A DNA stretch of 9,600 nucleotides from Allomuricauda sp. (GTDB taxonomy: Bacteria; Bacteroidota; Bacteroidia; Flavobacteriales; Flavobacteriaceae), in assembly GCA_028289745.1 (NCBI GenBank), contig JANQOD010000108.1:1-9600 (forward strand). Direction: 5' to 3'. The position numbers and the translations under genes were made by a program. A model generated the notes under the pieces. The model ran no database searches and had not been told where the DNA came from. It saw nothing but the letters and a program-made list of their open reading frames with translations. Shown here piece by piece: positions 1 through 7,172 of the stretch. How positions within the stretch are numbered: the first letter of the stretch is position 1; each line of letters opens with the position of its first letter.

Positions 1-693
1 GATCAAACCGGCCAATGTAATCGGAATATCCAAGAAGGCTTCTTGTTCGACATCGGCACCGTTTAAAATAGCGGGTCTGGCCTGCGCCACCGTACCTAAT
101 TTTTCAAATTTGATTTCATCAAACCAAAGAACATATCCGCTTTCATCGTCTTCATTCTCCGCACCTTCGGCCAACCAAAACAAACCTGTTAGGTTATTTA
201 ACTTAGAGGCATCTGGTATGGGAATCACATATTTCTCCCATCGGGTACTGACTTGCAAATTTTGCATCGTCACTTGAAATTTATTGTTGGTACTCCCATC
301 AATACCAAACCCAATTTCGTTGACATCTGCGGCTTTTGAAGCCTTGGCATAAAATGTCAGCGCATCAAAACCAGAAACGTCCCTATTGGCGGTTGTGTTA
401 AAGGCAGCGCCTACAAAACCATTGCCAAAGAAGGGCACATCAAACCGCATTGATGCGTTGCCCGCAAAAGCCTCATCGGTATCTACACTAAAGGCTTCAG
501 GGTCAGCACCACCGTCCACAAAGGGAAAATAGTCCAATCCTGCAGAAAAAGTATCGATGAAGACATCGCCATTCGGCGGGAAGGTGGCAAACTCCACATC
601 ATCTGAAAAGTCTCTTTCACAGCTTGAAAAAGCAATGAGCGCCAAGCCAAAAAGAAGTACAAAACGTGTATTGATATATTTAGAATTTTTCAT
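1..693 (-). CDS. Carbohydrate-binding lipoprotein, partial (C-terminus beyond the left edge)
   Basis: 231 codons are visible, starting with MKNSKYINTRF and still open at position 1. A lipoprotein signal peptide is clear: a hydrophobic run followed by lipobox F-S-S-C with Cys25 as the lipidated residue. The next residues are E-R-D-F-S-D-D-V-E; such an acidic stretch after the cysteine resembles the Bacteroidota lipoprotein export signal, so surface exposure is plausible but inferred. Residues about 40-175 read as a beta-jelly-roll carbohydrate-binding module (CBM4/11 or CIA30-like), with the strand pattern 'GFDALTFYAKAS', 'RWEKYVIPIPDAS' and the closing 'YVLWFDEIKFEKLG'. From about residue 180 a second domain appears to begin and is cut off. 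The start lies 12 bp after the stop of the glycosidase-barrel gene, so the two are almost certainly one operon. Likely role: binding the polysaccharide that the neighbour acts on. The glycan specificity cannot be read, and a catalytic domain further left cannot be excluded. Confidence 0.8.
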   Translation of the reverse strand, partial: MKNSKYINTRFVLLFGLALIAFSSCERDFSDDVEFATFPPNGDVFIDTFSAGLDYFPFVDGGADPEAFSVDTDEAFAGNASMRFDVPFFGNGFVGAAFNTTANRDVSGFDALTFYAKASKAADVNEIGFGIDGSTNNKFQVTMQNLQVSTRWEKYVIPIPDASKLNNLTGLFWLAEGAENEDDESGYVLWFDEIKFEKLGTVAQARPAILNGADVEQEAFLDIPITLAGLI

Positions 694-705
694 TTTTCAA
701 TCTTT

Positions 706-3700
706 TTATTTCCCAATATTGATGTGTATATAGGTCATGATTTCCCATTCGTTACCGTTGTCAAACCCGACCGGACTTATCGTGGGCTCATTTGAAGATC
801 CTTCCCCGGCATTTGGTAAATATCTCGGTGAGAATTCATTCAGTGATCGCCATATGCCACGTATGCCCACCTGTGTACTTGGCAAGATGAACCAATCGGG
901 CTTGCCCAAGGTGGTCGATATATCCAACATCAATTGTACCGGGTAGGTCAAGTTGAAGTCTCGATGGTAGTCAAATGGACCCCAATCATTGATTTTTTGT
1001 TCGTAGCGCAGCTTGAAGTTTTTGTAGATCATTCGAACGTCTCCGCCAAAACGATTGATCAATCGTTGTGAATCTCCATTTCCTTGTCCGTTACCATAGT
1101 AAAAATTACCGATAATGCCTAGGTCCGGGCCAATTTTTGAGACCATTCTAGAATGAACCTCCCAAAGGTCTTGCGCTGGTGCTGAATTGGGAAAGGCGAA
1201 GAACGTTCGATCGGCCTGGAAACCGATATGGGCATCCATGGTCGTGGGCAGGTGACGGTATACAAAGCCCAGATTCATGGCGAACTTGGCATCTTCGGCC
1301 CTGTCATTGTCCCATTCATACATCCAAGTACCCGGTGTAGGGTCATAGGTGAAAAGTATCTCCCCAGCTGTGGTTTCACGGTTCGCCCGAACGGAGAAAG
1401 GATCATCAATAATATTCCGCAATCGCCCAGGGCCTTGAACATCTTGTGGCATGGCCTCAACCAGTGGTTTTTGCCACATAAAATTGGGCGCGATCTGAAA
1501 ATTTCCCGCAGCGAAAGTAAATCCTGAGAACACACTGGTAACATTACCGCTTCCGGTGTCTCTCAGTTTCCAACCCGTAAAGGTGAGTGTTTGGTCGGCG
1601 CCACCATTTGCAATCAGGCCCATTGCCGAAGCTTGACCATACCAATTGAACTTTCCGCCCTCATAGGTGATCTTTGCCTTTCCGCCCCAATTATCGCTGG
1701 ACTGGATCCTATCCTCAAAAACCACATAGTTGCCTGGGGTTCCGGTGACATCCTGAAAGGCAATGCCATTCAACGGGCTGCCTGCCCAAACTCCCCCCAA
1801 TGTGATACCAAACTTGCCAAACTCCCTTTCAATGGCAATAGAAGCCCTTTCAGTGGGCCATGGTGGAATGACACCGCTACGTACTTGATTGACATCTAAA
1901 ACACGGCGGCCATTTTCATCTAAAACGACGTCGGTTTCAAAATCCCTGTGATAGATACCGGTTATATCGAACTTTCCGATATGCCTTTTGTACTTGAAGA
2001 GCATGGTCGGATTGGCCCCCCACCACAACTGTGGTCCTACGGCAACTTTTAAGCCCTTCAACACGCCTTTGCCATCAAGTTCCGCTCCTAATATTTCCCC
2101 ATTGTAGATATCGAGGTTCGGACCATAGTTGGCTTCTGGGTAAAAACCGAAAAAGTCTCCTTCGTACCCCCAGTGGTAATGTCCGGTTCTATAAAAACCC
2201 CTTAAATCGAACTCTTTGGCGTTCCATTCAAATTCTGCTTGGTACACCCGTACCCTATTTACATCTGAAACAACCACATCTCCCTGGTCGGTACTTACAT
2301 CGATTGGTCGGGCGTTGTTCTCATAAAAGATTTCATTGATGGGGTTTTGTGCCACATTTCCGACGACATTGACATTGACCTCTGCCCGCATGTTCGGAGC
2401 CGGATTTCCTTCCACTCCGACGAAGTACGACTGCAAATGGTCAAATCCTAATTGATTGGGAAACGTATTGGGGTCGTCTGGATTGGGGGTATCGGGAGTC
2501 GTAATAAGACTACCCCCCGTACTAAAGGTGGCAAACTTGGCTTGAAGGTTACTTATTCTAAGTAAGTTACTTTGCTCTCCTTGTAAGGCAGCTTTATCAC
2601 CTCGGGCCTTTAATACCGCATCCATCAATTCAATGTTGTCAAAATGGTTCTGTACAAAATTTAGGTCAACACCCTCACCGTAAGGATCCAGTCGATGGGC
2701 CTCTTTCAGCGCGTAGTAGGCTGCACGCGGATACAGGTCATAAAGCCCGCGTGGGTTGGTAGCGCCCTTGGCACAGATGCCGAACCATTCTTCGTTCATA
2801 TTGTTGGCCCCTTCTTTCGCCAGATCTCGTGCATACCCTCCATTTGACCAAGAGGCATTGTTGTCGTGCACATCGGCATTTTTTCTATCGTCAAAACCAA
2901 ATTTCCACCAACCGTCACTGAATTGAAAAGTAAACCCTCCAATAGAGTTGCCCACTTTCCCAAGGCCAGCTGCATTTTCATAGATTTCTTTCCAATTACC
3001 CACCATGTAATAGGCCTGTGATAACTGATCTTCCTTGTTCTCAATGGCATTGAATGCATCGGCTCCGAACTCGGTGAACATTACGGGCATGTTCAACTTA
3101 TCTTTGACCACTTGAAACATATCACCGAATGAAAGCCCGCGATAGGTGTTGGTTCCATAGATATCCACATCTTTACATTCATCTGCAATGATGTCTATGA
3201 ACAAGACATCTCCGTTACAAATGGCCACGGGGTGATTGGTGTCTAATTCTTTCATCTTTTTGGCCGCCTCGTTCATCAATCGGTACATGGGGCGTCCTCT
3301 GCTCTCCCCTATGAACTGTATTCTACCTTCATCATCAGGAAAATCTTCGGTTTCGGCCCCGGCCCAGAACAGTCCATAGTTATTTTCGTTGCCCAACAGA
3401 TACATCAGAAGGCCTGGTGTATCTTTGTACCCTTCTACCAAGTTTTCGATTTCGGTCATTAAAAACTCGGCGGTCTTGGGGTCATCATAAATGGTGACCG
3501 GTGTCCAAACACCATCCAGGGTCAAGCCGTATCGACCAAAAGAGTGATTGAGCATTGTGTAGATTCCGTAATTCTCATAGATGTATTTGATCCATTTGGC
3601 CGGAACACCTGTATATTGGCGAATCACATTGACCCCCATATTTTTTAGTAGGGACATTTCAGTATCGAGACCAGCTTTGATGATATCATCTGACTTTTCC

Positions 3701-3891
3701 CAAAATTTGGCATTTACGGTATTGGTGCCAATAGGTATGTAATCCCAGTTCATGCCATTGATCATGAAATCTTTACCATTGACCACCAACTTTTGACCTT
3801 CTCCTTCGTTTACCACGACTACCTTGTCTGTCTGGGCATAGCTCCCCACCACAAACAAAAAGAGAAGTAATCTCAGCAAATTTTTTTTCAT
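706..3891 (-). CDS. Exported clan GH-A (GH2-like) glycosidase TIM barrel fused to a predicted outer-membrane beta-barrel
   Basis: 1061 residues from the ATG at 3891. An in-frame ATG 25 codons upstream is less likely because only the 3891 start places a signal peptide (MKKNLLRLLLFLFVVGSYAQ) at the N-terminus. Residues about 35-405 form a TIM barrel with clan GH-A marks in order: Arg91 in 'NVIRQY', G167-N168-E169 (acid/base in GH2-type enzymes), 'GTNTYRG' around Tyr250, T273-E274-F-G-A-D (nucleophile) and a Trp pair at 328-329 at the strand-8 position. The N-terminal jelly-roll and Ig-like domains of classical GH2 enzymes are absent. Residues 410-455 look helical and 460-480 form a Pro/Asp-rich linker. 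Residues about 482-1061 are a long series of alternating aromatic/polar strands and Gly/Asn-rich turns, ending in a strand ('YIHINIGK'), as expected for an outer-membrane barrel. The substrate is unknown; hydrolase or transglycosidase activity is inferred from the motifs. It is first gene of an operon with the downstream lipoprotein and probably controlled by the sensor gene upstream. The catalytic domain is more certain than the barrel. Confidence 0.82.
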   Translation of the reverse strand: MKKNLLRLLLFLFVVGSYAQTDKVVVVNEGEGQKLVVNGKDFMINGMNWDYIPIGTNTVNAKFWEKSDDIIKAGLDTEMSLLKNMGVNVIRQYTGVPAKWIKYIYENYGIYTMLNHSFGRYGLTLDGVWTPVTIYDDPKTAEFLMTEIENLVEGYKDTPGLLMYLLGNENNYGLFWAGAETEDFPDDEGRIQFIGESRGRPMYRLMNEAAKKMKELDTNHPVAICNGDVLFIDIIADECKDVDIYGTNTYRGLSFGDMFQVVKDKLNMPVMFTEFGADAFNAIENKEDQLSQAYYMVGNWKEIYENAAGLGKVGNSIGGFTFQFSDGWWKFGFDDRKNADVHDNNASWSNGGYARDLAKEGANNMNEEWFGICAKGATNPRGLYDLYPRAAYYALKEAHRLDPYGEGVDLNFVQNHFDNIELMDAVLKARGDKAALQGEQSNLLRISNLQAKFATFSTGGSLITTPDTPNPDDPNTFPNQLGFDHLQSYFVGVEGNPAPNMRAEVNVNVVGNVAQNPINEIFYENNARPIDVSTDQGDVVVSDVNRVRVYQAEFEWNAKEFDLRGFYRTGHYHWGYEGDFFGFYPEANYGPNLDIYNGEILGAELDGKGVLKGLKVAVGPQLWWGANPTMLFKYKRHIGKFDITGIYHRDFETDVVLDENGRRVLDVNQVRSGVIPPWPTERASIAIEREFGKFGITLGGVWAGSPLNGIAFQDVTGTPGNYVVFEDRIQSSDNWGGKAKITYEGGKFNWYGQASAMGLIANGGADQTLTFTGWKLRDTGSGNVTSVFSGFTFAAGNFQIAPNFMWQKPLVEAMPQDVQGPGRLRNIIDDPFSVRANRETTAGEILFTYDPTPGTWMYEWDNDRAEDAKFAMNLGFVYRHLPTTMDAHIGFQADRTFFAFPNSAPAQDLWEVHSRMVSKIGPDLGIIGNFYYGNGQGNGDSQRLINRFGGDVRMIYKNFKLRYEQKINDWGPFDYHRDFNLTYPVQLMLDISTTLGKPDWFILPSTQVGIRGIWRSLNEFSPRYLPNAGEGSSNEPTISPVGFDNGNEWEIMTYIHINIGK

Positions 3892-4192
3892 AATAGTTTG
3901 AGTTAAAGTTTGTTGTTCGATAAAGGGAAGTGTTGTGCCAATTTTTGAATGTGAAAAAGACACCAACGTCTTCCCATTTTTCGCATCTTTAAACCTATCT
4001 TAAAAAAATGCCAATCCCATAAAAAACACCTCAACAAAAAATATACATGGCAAAAAAAAGCCTGGTTTTTTGATACATTGGCAAACAACCGACTTATACG
4101 GGACTTTTCAGACAATCGAACTACTTCCTTTTTGTCGAAAATTTAGGTTTGTATGGGTATTGTTGAGGTATTGGCTAAAGAATGTACAGAAT
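3892..4192 (-). promoter_or_regulatory. Intergenic region expected to hold the glycosidase-barrel operon promoter
   Basis: 301 bp between the stop of the regulator gene and the ATG of the glycosidase-barrel gene. It is strongly A/T-rich with several homopolymer runs of 6-8 bases. It must contain the operon promoter unless transcription reads through from the regulator gene. I could not find a convincing Bacteroidota promoter (TTTG about 19 bp before TAnnTTTG): the nearest -7-like string on the minus strand is TAGGTTTA near 3992, without a matching upstream box. No Shine-Dalgarno precedes the ATG; the upstream bases are A/T-rich (TAACTCAAACTATT), normal for this phylum. A small open frame inside it has no supporting features. 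No RNA gene was recognised. Confidence 0.5.
4156..4173 (-). repeat. Two GGTATTG direct repeats 11 bp apart, candidate regulator site
   Basis: GGTATTG occurs at 4156-4162 and again at 4167-4173, separated by TTGA. Read on the minus strand this is CAATACC-TCAA-CAATACC. The 11-bp period is about one helical turn, the geometry of sites bound by two adjacent subunits on the same DNA face. It lies 20-37 bp after the regulator stop codon and about 265-280 bp before the operon start codon. The repeat is seen directly; its role as an operator is inference, and A/T-rich spacers give short repeats by chance. Confidence 0.3.
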
Positions 4193-6988
4193 CTATAGTT
4201 TAAGGATGTAGTTCACAAGATTGGCGTCATGCGATAGGTTCATCTTTTTTCGAAGTCTGTACCGTTTTATCTCAACACTGCGTGCAGATATATTGAACAA
4301 TGGCGCTATTTCTTTAGAGGATAGGTTCAATCGCAGATAGGCACATAACCGTATGTCATTGGGAGACAAATTCGGGTGTGCCTTTTTCAACTTCTTCAAG
4401 AATTTTCTGTCGGCGTTGTTGAATGCTTCTTTGAACAGTTCCCAGTCATCATTGCGGTTGAGGCTTTTATCGATAATGTTAATGATGGGCTTTACGGAAT
4501 CTTTATCTTCTGCATACGATAGAAGTTGTTCTTTGGCTTTTGAGAGCAATTCGTTCTTTCTAATGATGCTCAGGGTCGAAGCGGCCAATTCGCTACTCTT
4601 GTTCTTAAAATCTTTCTTGAGCTGCTCATTTTTTATCTTGATGATCTCTTTTTCATTTTGGGCCTTGGCCAATTCCATCTCACGCTTATTGCGCTCAATC
4701 AGTTTTTGTTGCCGTTTATGGTAATGCCGTCTATAGGAATAGTGAATCATGATCGAACCCAATATTGCCCCCAATGCATAAAGCGAAATCATCAAGGTGG
4801 AAAGATACCAGGGTTTTGCTACCTCAAAAGAATAAGAGGCTGTATTCTCTGATTGGGTATTGCCTATTTTTCCCTTTACTTGAAACTCATAATCACCAAA
4901 TGGCAAATTTTCATACAATACCGTTGCTTTTTCTGACCAGTCGCTCCAGTCATCGTACATTCCCTTTAATCTATATTGGTACTGGGTGTCGATATATTTG
5001 TTGTACTCAGGGGCATAAAAAGAAAATTCAAGATTATTTTCAGCGTTTTCAAAACTGCCCTTTAGCCCCTTATCGAAAAAAGCCTTATCGGTATTTATGG
5101 CCCAATTGCCTATCTCACTGATGTGAACATCGAATTTCTTGGGTTTTACCTCATTGGTGTTCATGGTGAAATAACCCGAGGTCTTTCCCAGCAAATAATT
5201 TCCCCTATCATCAAGTTTCATGATATTTTCATAGCCCAAAATGCCATTTCTCATTTCTTTGGTCAGGGGCACACTTCTAATTTTTGACGTATTGGTCAAC
5301 CCTACAGGGGATACATAATTTATGTTTGATTTAGTGAAAATCCACAATCTATTATCGCTTTCATCGACGATCAATTTGCCCGATTCATATTCATGTTCGT
5401 CGTAGATGCCGCTCAACAGACTGTCATTGACGAATTTCTGTTTTTCATCATCATAGGTAAAGATTCCTTCTTTATAGGCATACAGCAAATTACCGTCATA
5501 CATCGCAAGGCCAGAATTGGAACCTTTTATCGAGGTATCGATAGTGACCTTATCCGCTTTCGAAAAAGTGTTATCGACAACTACTTCAAAAACACCATTA
5601 TACTCATGGTTTACAAAGATTTTGTTGCCGAGCGTCTCAAAATACCTTGATGAATTGGCAAACCCTTCTATCTTATTTCTCAGTTTCCAAGAGTCATTCG
5701 ACTTCTCAAGAATATACAATCCATCGTAATTGCCCTGTAGGAGCAAGTTTGGCCAATCTGCTAGCTTGGCTATCTGCCAAGTGCCCTGTACGGTCGCTAT
5801 TTTTTGGGCCTTCTTGCCCTTGATCAAAAACGTACCTGAATTATGCCCGCAAAACAAAGCGCCATCAATTTCTTCCAAACACCAAACCTGCCCTTGGGTA
5901 CCCGGTATCAAACGATAATCACCTGCACTATCAGAAGGTTTGTAAAACAGCCCTTGATTTGTTCCCAAGTACAGATTGCCATTATGGATTGCCGATACAT
6001 ATACACTGCCCAGAATACCGTTGGTATCATCAAAAACCCGATATGGCGCATCTAAATTTACATAGCTTATACCGTGGTCAAGCCCGAGCCATATGTTACG
6101 GTCAATATCTTCAAAAACCGAGAGAACGGTATTGTTCGACAGCCCCGTATTTTGATCGATTTGAAAAAGCAATTTGCCTTCTTTGCTTAGATGGATCATA
6201 CCGTTGGATATGGAACCTAAAACATAACTTTGATCTCTTAATTGAATACCGTCATACAGACTAAGATTTGACAGTAGGTCATTCGGAAAATTCTTGGCCT
6301 GAACCAAAGCGCCCTCTTCGAAACTATAAAAACCATTCTGTTTTGTGAGGATCATTACATCTTTTTCATTACCAAACAATTGAATGACCTCGTCTTTTTT
6401 GAGAATCTCATCGTCAAAAACCAAAATGTCCCTACCGGATTCAATTTTATACAGGCCCTCTCCCGCTCTTTGAAAATAGATGCCCTGGCCGATTTTGAAC
6501 ATTTTGGTAATCGTGCTTTTCGAATCTATCGTGCTTACAGAACCATCCCTTGCATCATAGATATATATTCGTTTCAATGATTGAAAAACGATGTATTCAT
6601 CCACCGCGATAATATTCCAGAATTCTTCATCTTCCAGTAGCGCTATACCTATTTCCTTTGATAGAGAAGTATATTTTAAAATGCCCAGATCATTTTTTTT
6701 CCAATAGCCAAATTCCATGAAGCAACCCGTATAAATTCGGTCATCAATCACCTTGACCGAACGCATAATCGTCTCATTTATAGATGGGTATAGTTTAAAA
6801 CTGGCGCCATTAAACTCTATCAACCCTTTACTGTTAGCTACATAGATCAGCTTTTCTGAAGACTGTGAAATCGCCCAGTTCTGATTTTCCCCATGATAAT
6901 CTGTGGGATAAAAAACCTGTATCGGGGGCAACTCTTGAGCAATCAAACTCAATGGAACAAAAAACAATAAGACAATATAGAACCTCAA
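4193..6988 (-). CDS. Membrane-spanning one-component regulator: Reg_prop beta-propeller sensor, Y_Y_Y domain, LuxR-type HTH
   Basis: 931 residues. Start is TTG at 6986-6988: an in-frame TAG lies at 7013-7015, no ATG or GTG lies between, and the next in-frame ATG (Met75) would lose the signal peptide MRFYIVLLFFVPLSLIAQ. Residues about 25-610 are periplasmic propeller blades of the two-component-regulator-propeller type; 'GLSNNTVLSVFEDIDRNIWL' at 282-301 is a near-canonical blade. Residues about 655-725 are a Y_Y_Y domain ('YQYRLKGMYDDWSDWSE'). A single transmembrane helix spans about 727-749. Residues 755-825 are a Lys/Glu-rich coiled coil. Residues about 873-931 are a LuxR/GerE-like helix-turn-helix ('SSKEIAPLFNISARSVEIKR'). 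There is no histidine kinase or receiver, so this is not a hybrid two-component sensor: ligand binding outside would act directly on a membrane-tethered DNA-binding domain. Such proteins commonly sit beside glycan-use genes in Flavobacteriia, and the next gene downstream is the glycosidase-barrel operon, its probable target. The ligand is unknown. Confidence 0.88.
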   Translation of the reverse strand: MRFYIVLLFFVPLSLIAQELPPIQVFYPTDYHGENQNWAISQSSEKLIYVANSKGLIEFNGASFKLYPSINETIMRSVKVIDDRIYTGCFMEFGYWKKNDLGILKYTSLSKEIGIALLEDEEFWNIIAVDEYIVFQSLKRIYIYDARDGSVSTIDSKSTITKMFKIGQGIYFQRAGEGLYKIESGRDILVFDDEILKKDEVIQLFGNEKDVMILTKQNGFYSFEEGALVQAKNFPNDLLSNLSLYDGIQLRDQSYVLGSISNGMIHLSKEGKLLFQIDQNTGLSNNTVLSVFEDIDRNIWLGLDHGISYVNLDAPYRVFDDTNGILGSVYVSAIHNGNLYLGTNQGLFYKPSDSAGDYRLIPGTQGQVWCLEEIDGALFCGHNSGTFLIKGKKAQKIATVQGTWQIAKLADWPNLLLQGNYDGLYILEKSNDSWKLRNKIEGFANSSRYFETLGNKIFVNHEYNGVFEVVVDNTFSKADKVTIDTSIKGSNSGLAMYDGNLLYAYKEGIFTYDDEKQKFVNDSLLSGIYDEHEYESGKLIVDESDNRLWIFTKSNINYVSPVGLTNTSKIRSVPLTKEMRNGILGYENIMKLDDRGNYLLGKTSGYFTMNTNEVKPKKFDVHISEIGNWAINTDKAFFDKGLKGSFENAENNLEFSFYAPEYNKYIDTQYQYRLKGMYDDWSDWSEKATVLYENLPFGDYEFQVKGKIGNTQSENTASYSFEVAKPWYLSTLMISLYALGAILGSIMIHYSYRRHYHKRQQKLIERNKREMELAKAQNEKEIIKIKNEQLKKDFKNKSSELAASTLSIIRKNELLSKAKEQLLSYAEDKDSVKPIINIIDKSLNRNDDWELFKEAFNNADRKFLKKLKKAHPNLSPNDIRLCAYLRLNLSSKEIAPLFNISARSVEIKRYRLRKKMNLSHDANLVNYILKL

Positions 6989-7172
6989 AAAATGATTGTT
7001 ATTATGAGCTATCTAAAAATACGCTATTTCATAGAATTGCTATAATTGAAAAAGAAGGGTATGCGCCTCATGGGGCCAATTGTAGGTATATCGGTTCTTG
7101 ATGAATCGCTGAAACATCGATCGTTCACAACGACAATTCTAGAATGTACGATCTGCCGTGGGGTGGTTCTTT

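Noticed and set aside
3892..3966. N-terminal extension of the glycosidase-barrel protein to an ATG at 3966
   Set aside because: It would place 25 polar residues before a complete signal peptide, which would block normal export; the ATG at 3891 is preferred.
4052..4071. Possible terminator after the regulator gene (A-run, six-base centre, T-run)
   Set aside because: The stem would be only A:T pairs around an unpaired CCAGGC loop, too weak for a credible intrinsic terminator, and it lies over 120 bp after the stop codon.
3903..4115. 70-codon minus-strand frame in the spacer before the glycosidase-barrel gene
   Set aside because: Its composition is skewed to Phe, Lys, Arg and Cys, as expected from translating A/T-rich spacer. 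It has no recognisable domain, signal peptide or ribosome-binding context.
4353..4724. 123-codon plus-strand frame opposite the regulator coiled coil and HTH
   Set aside because: It is the antisense shadow of a Lys/Glu/Leu-rich coiled coil, which gives a spurious Phe/Leu/Ser-rich frame.
6865..7101. 78-codon plus-strand frame across the regulator start
   Set aside because: It overlaps the signal-peptide coding region of a well-supported gene on the other strand and has no domain of its own.
7118..7145. Small palindromes (CGATCG, TCGTT-CAC-AACGA, ATTCTAGAAT) between the kinase and the regulator
   Set aside because: The stems are short (3-5 bp), with no T-run after them and no repeated relationship to each other; likely chance.
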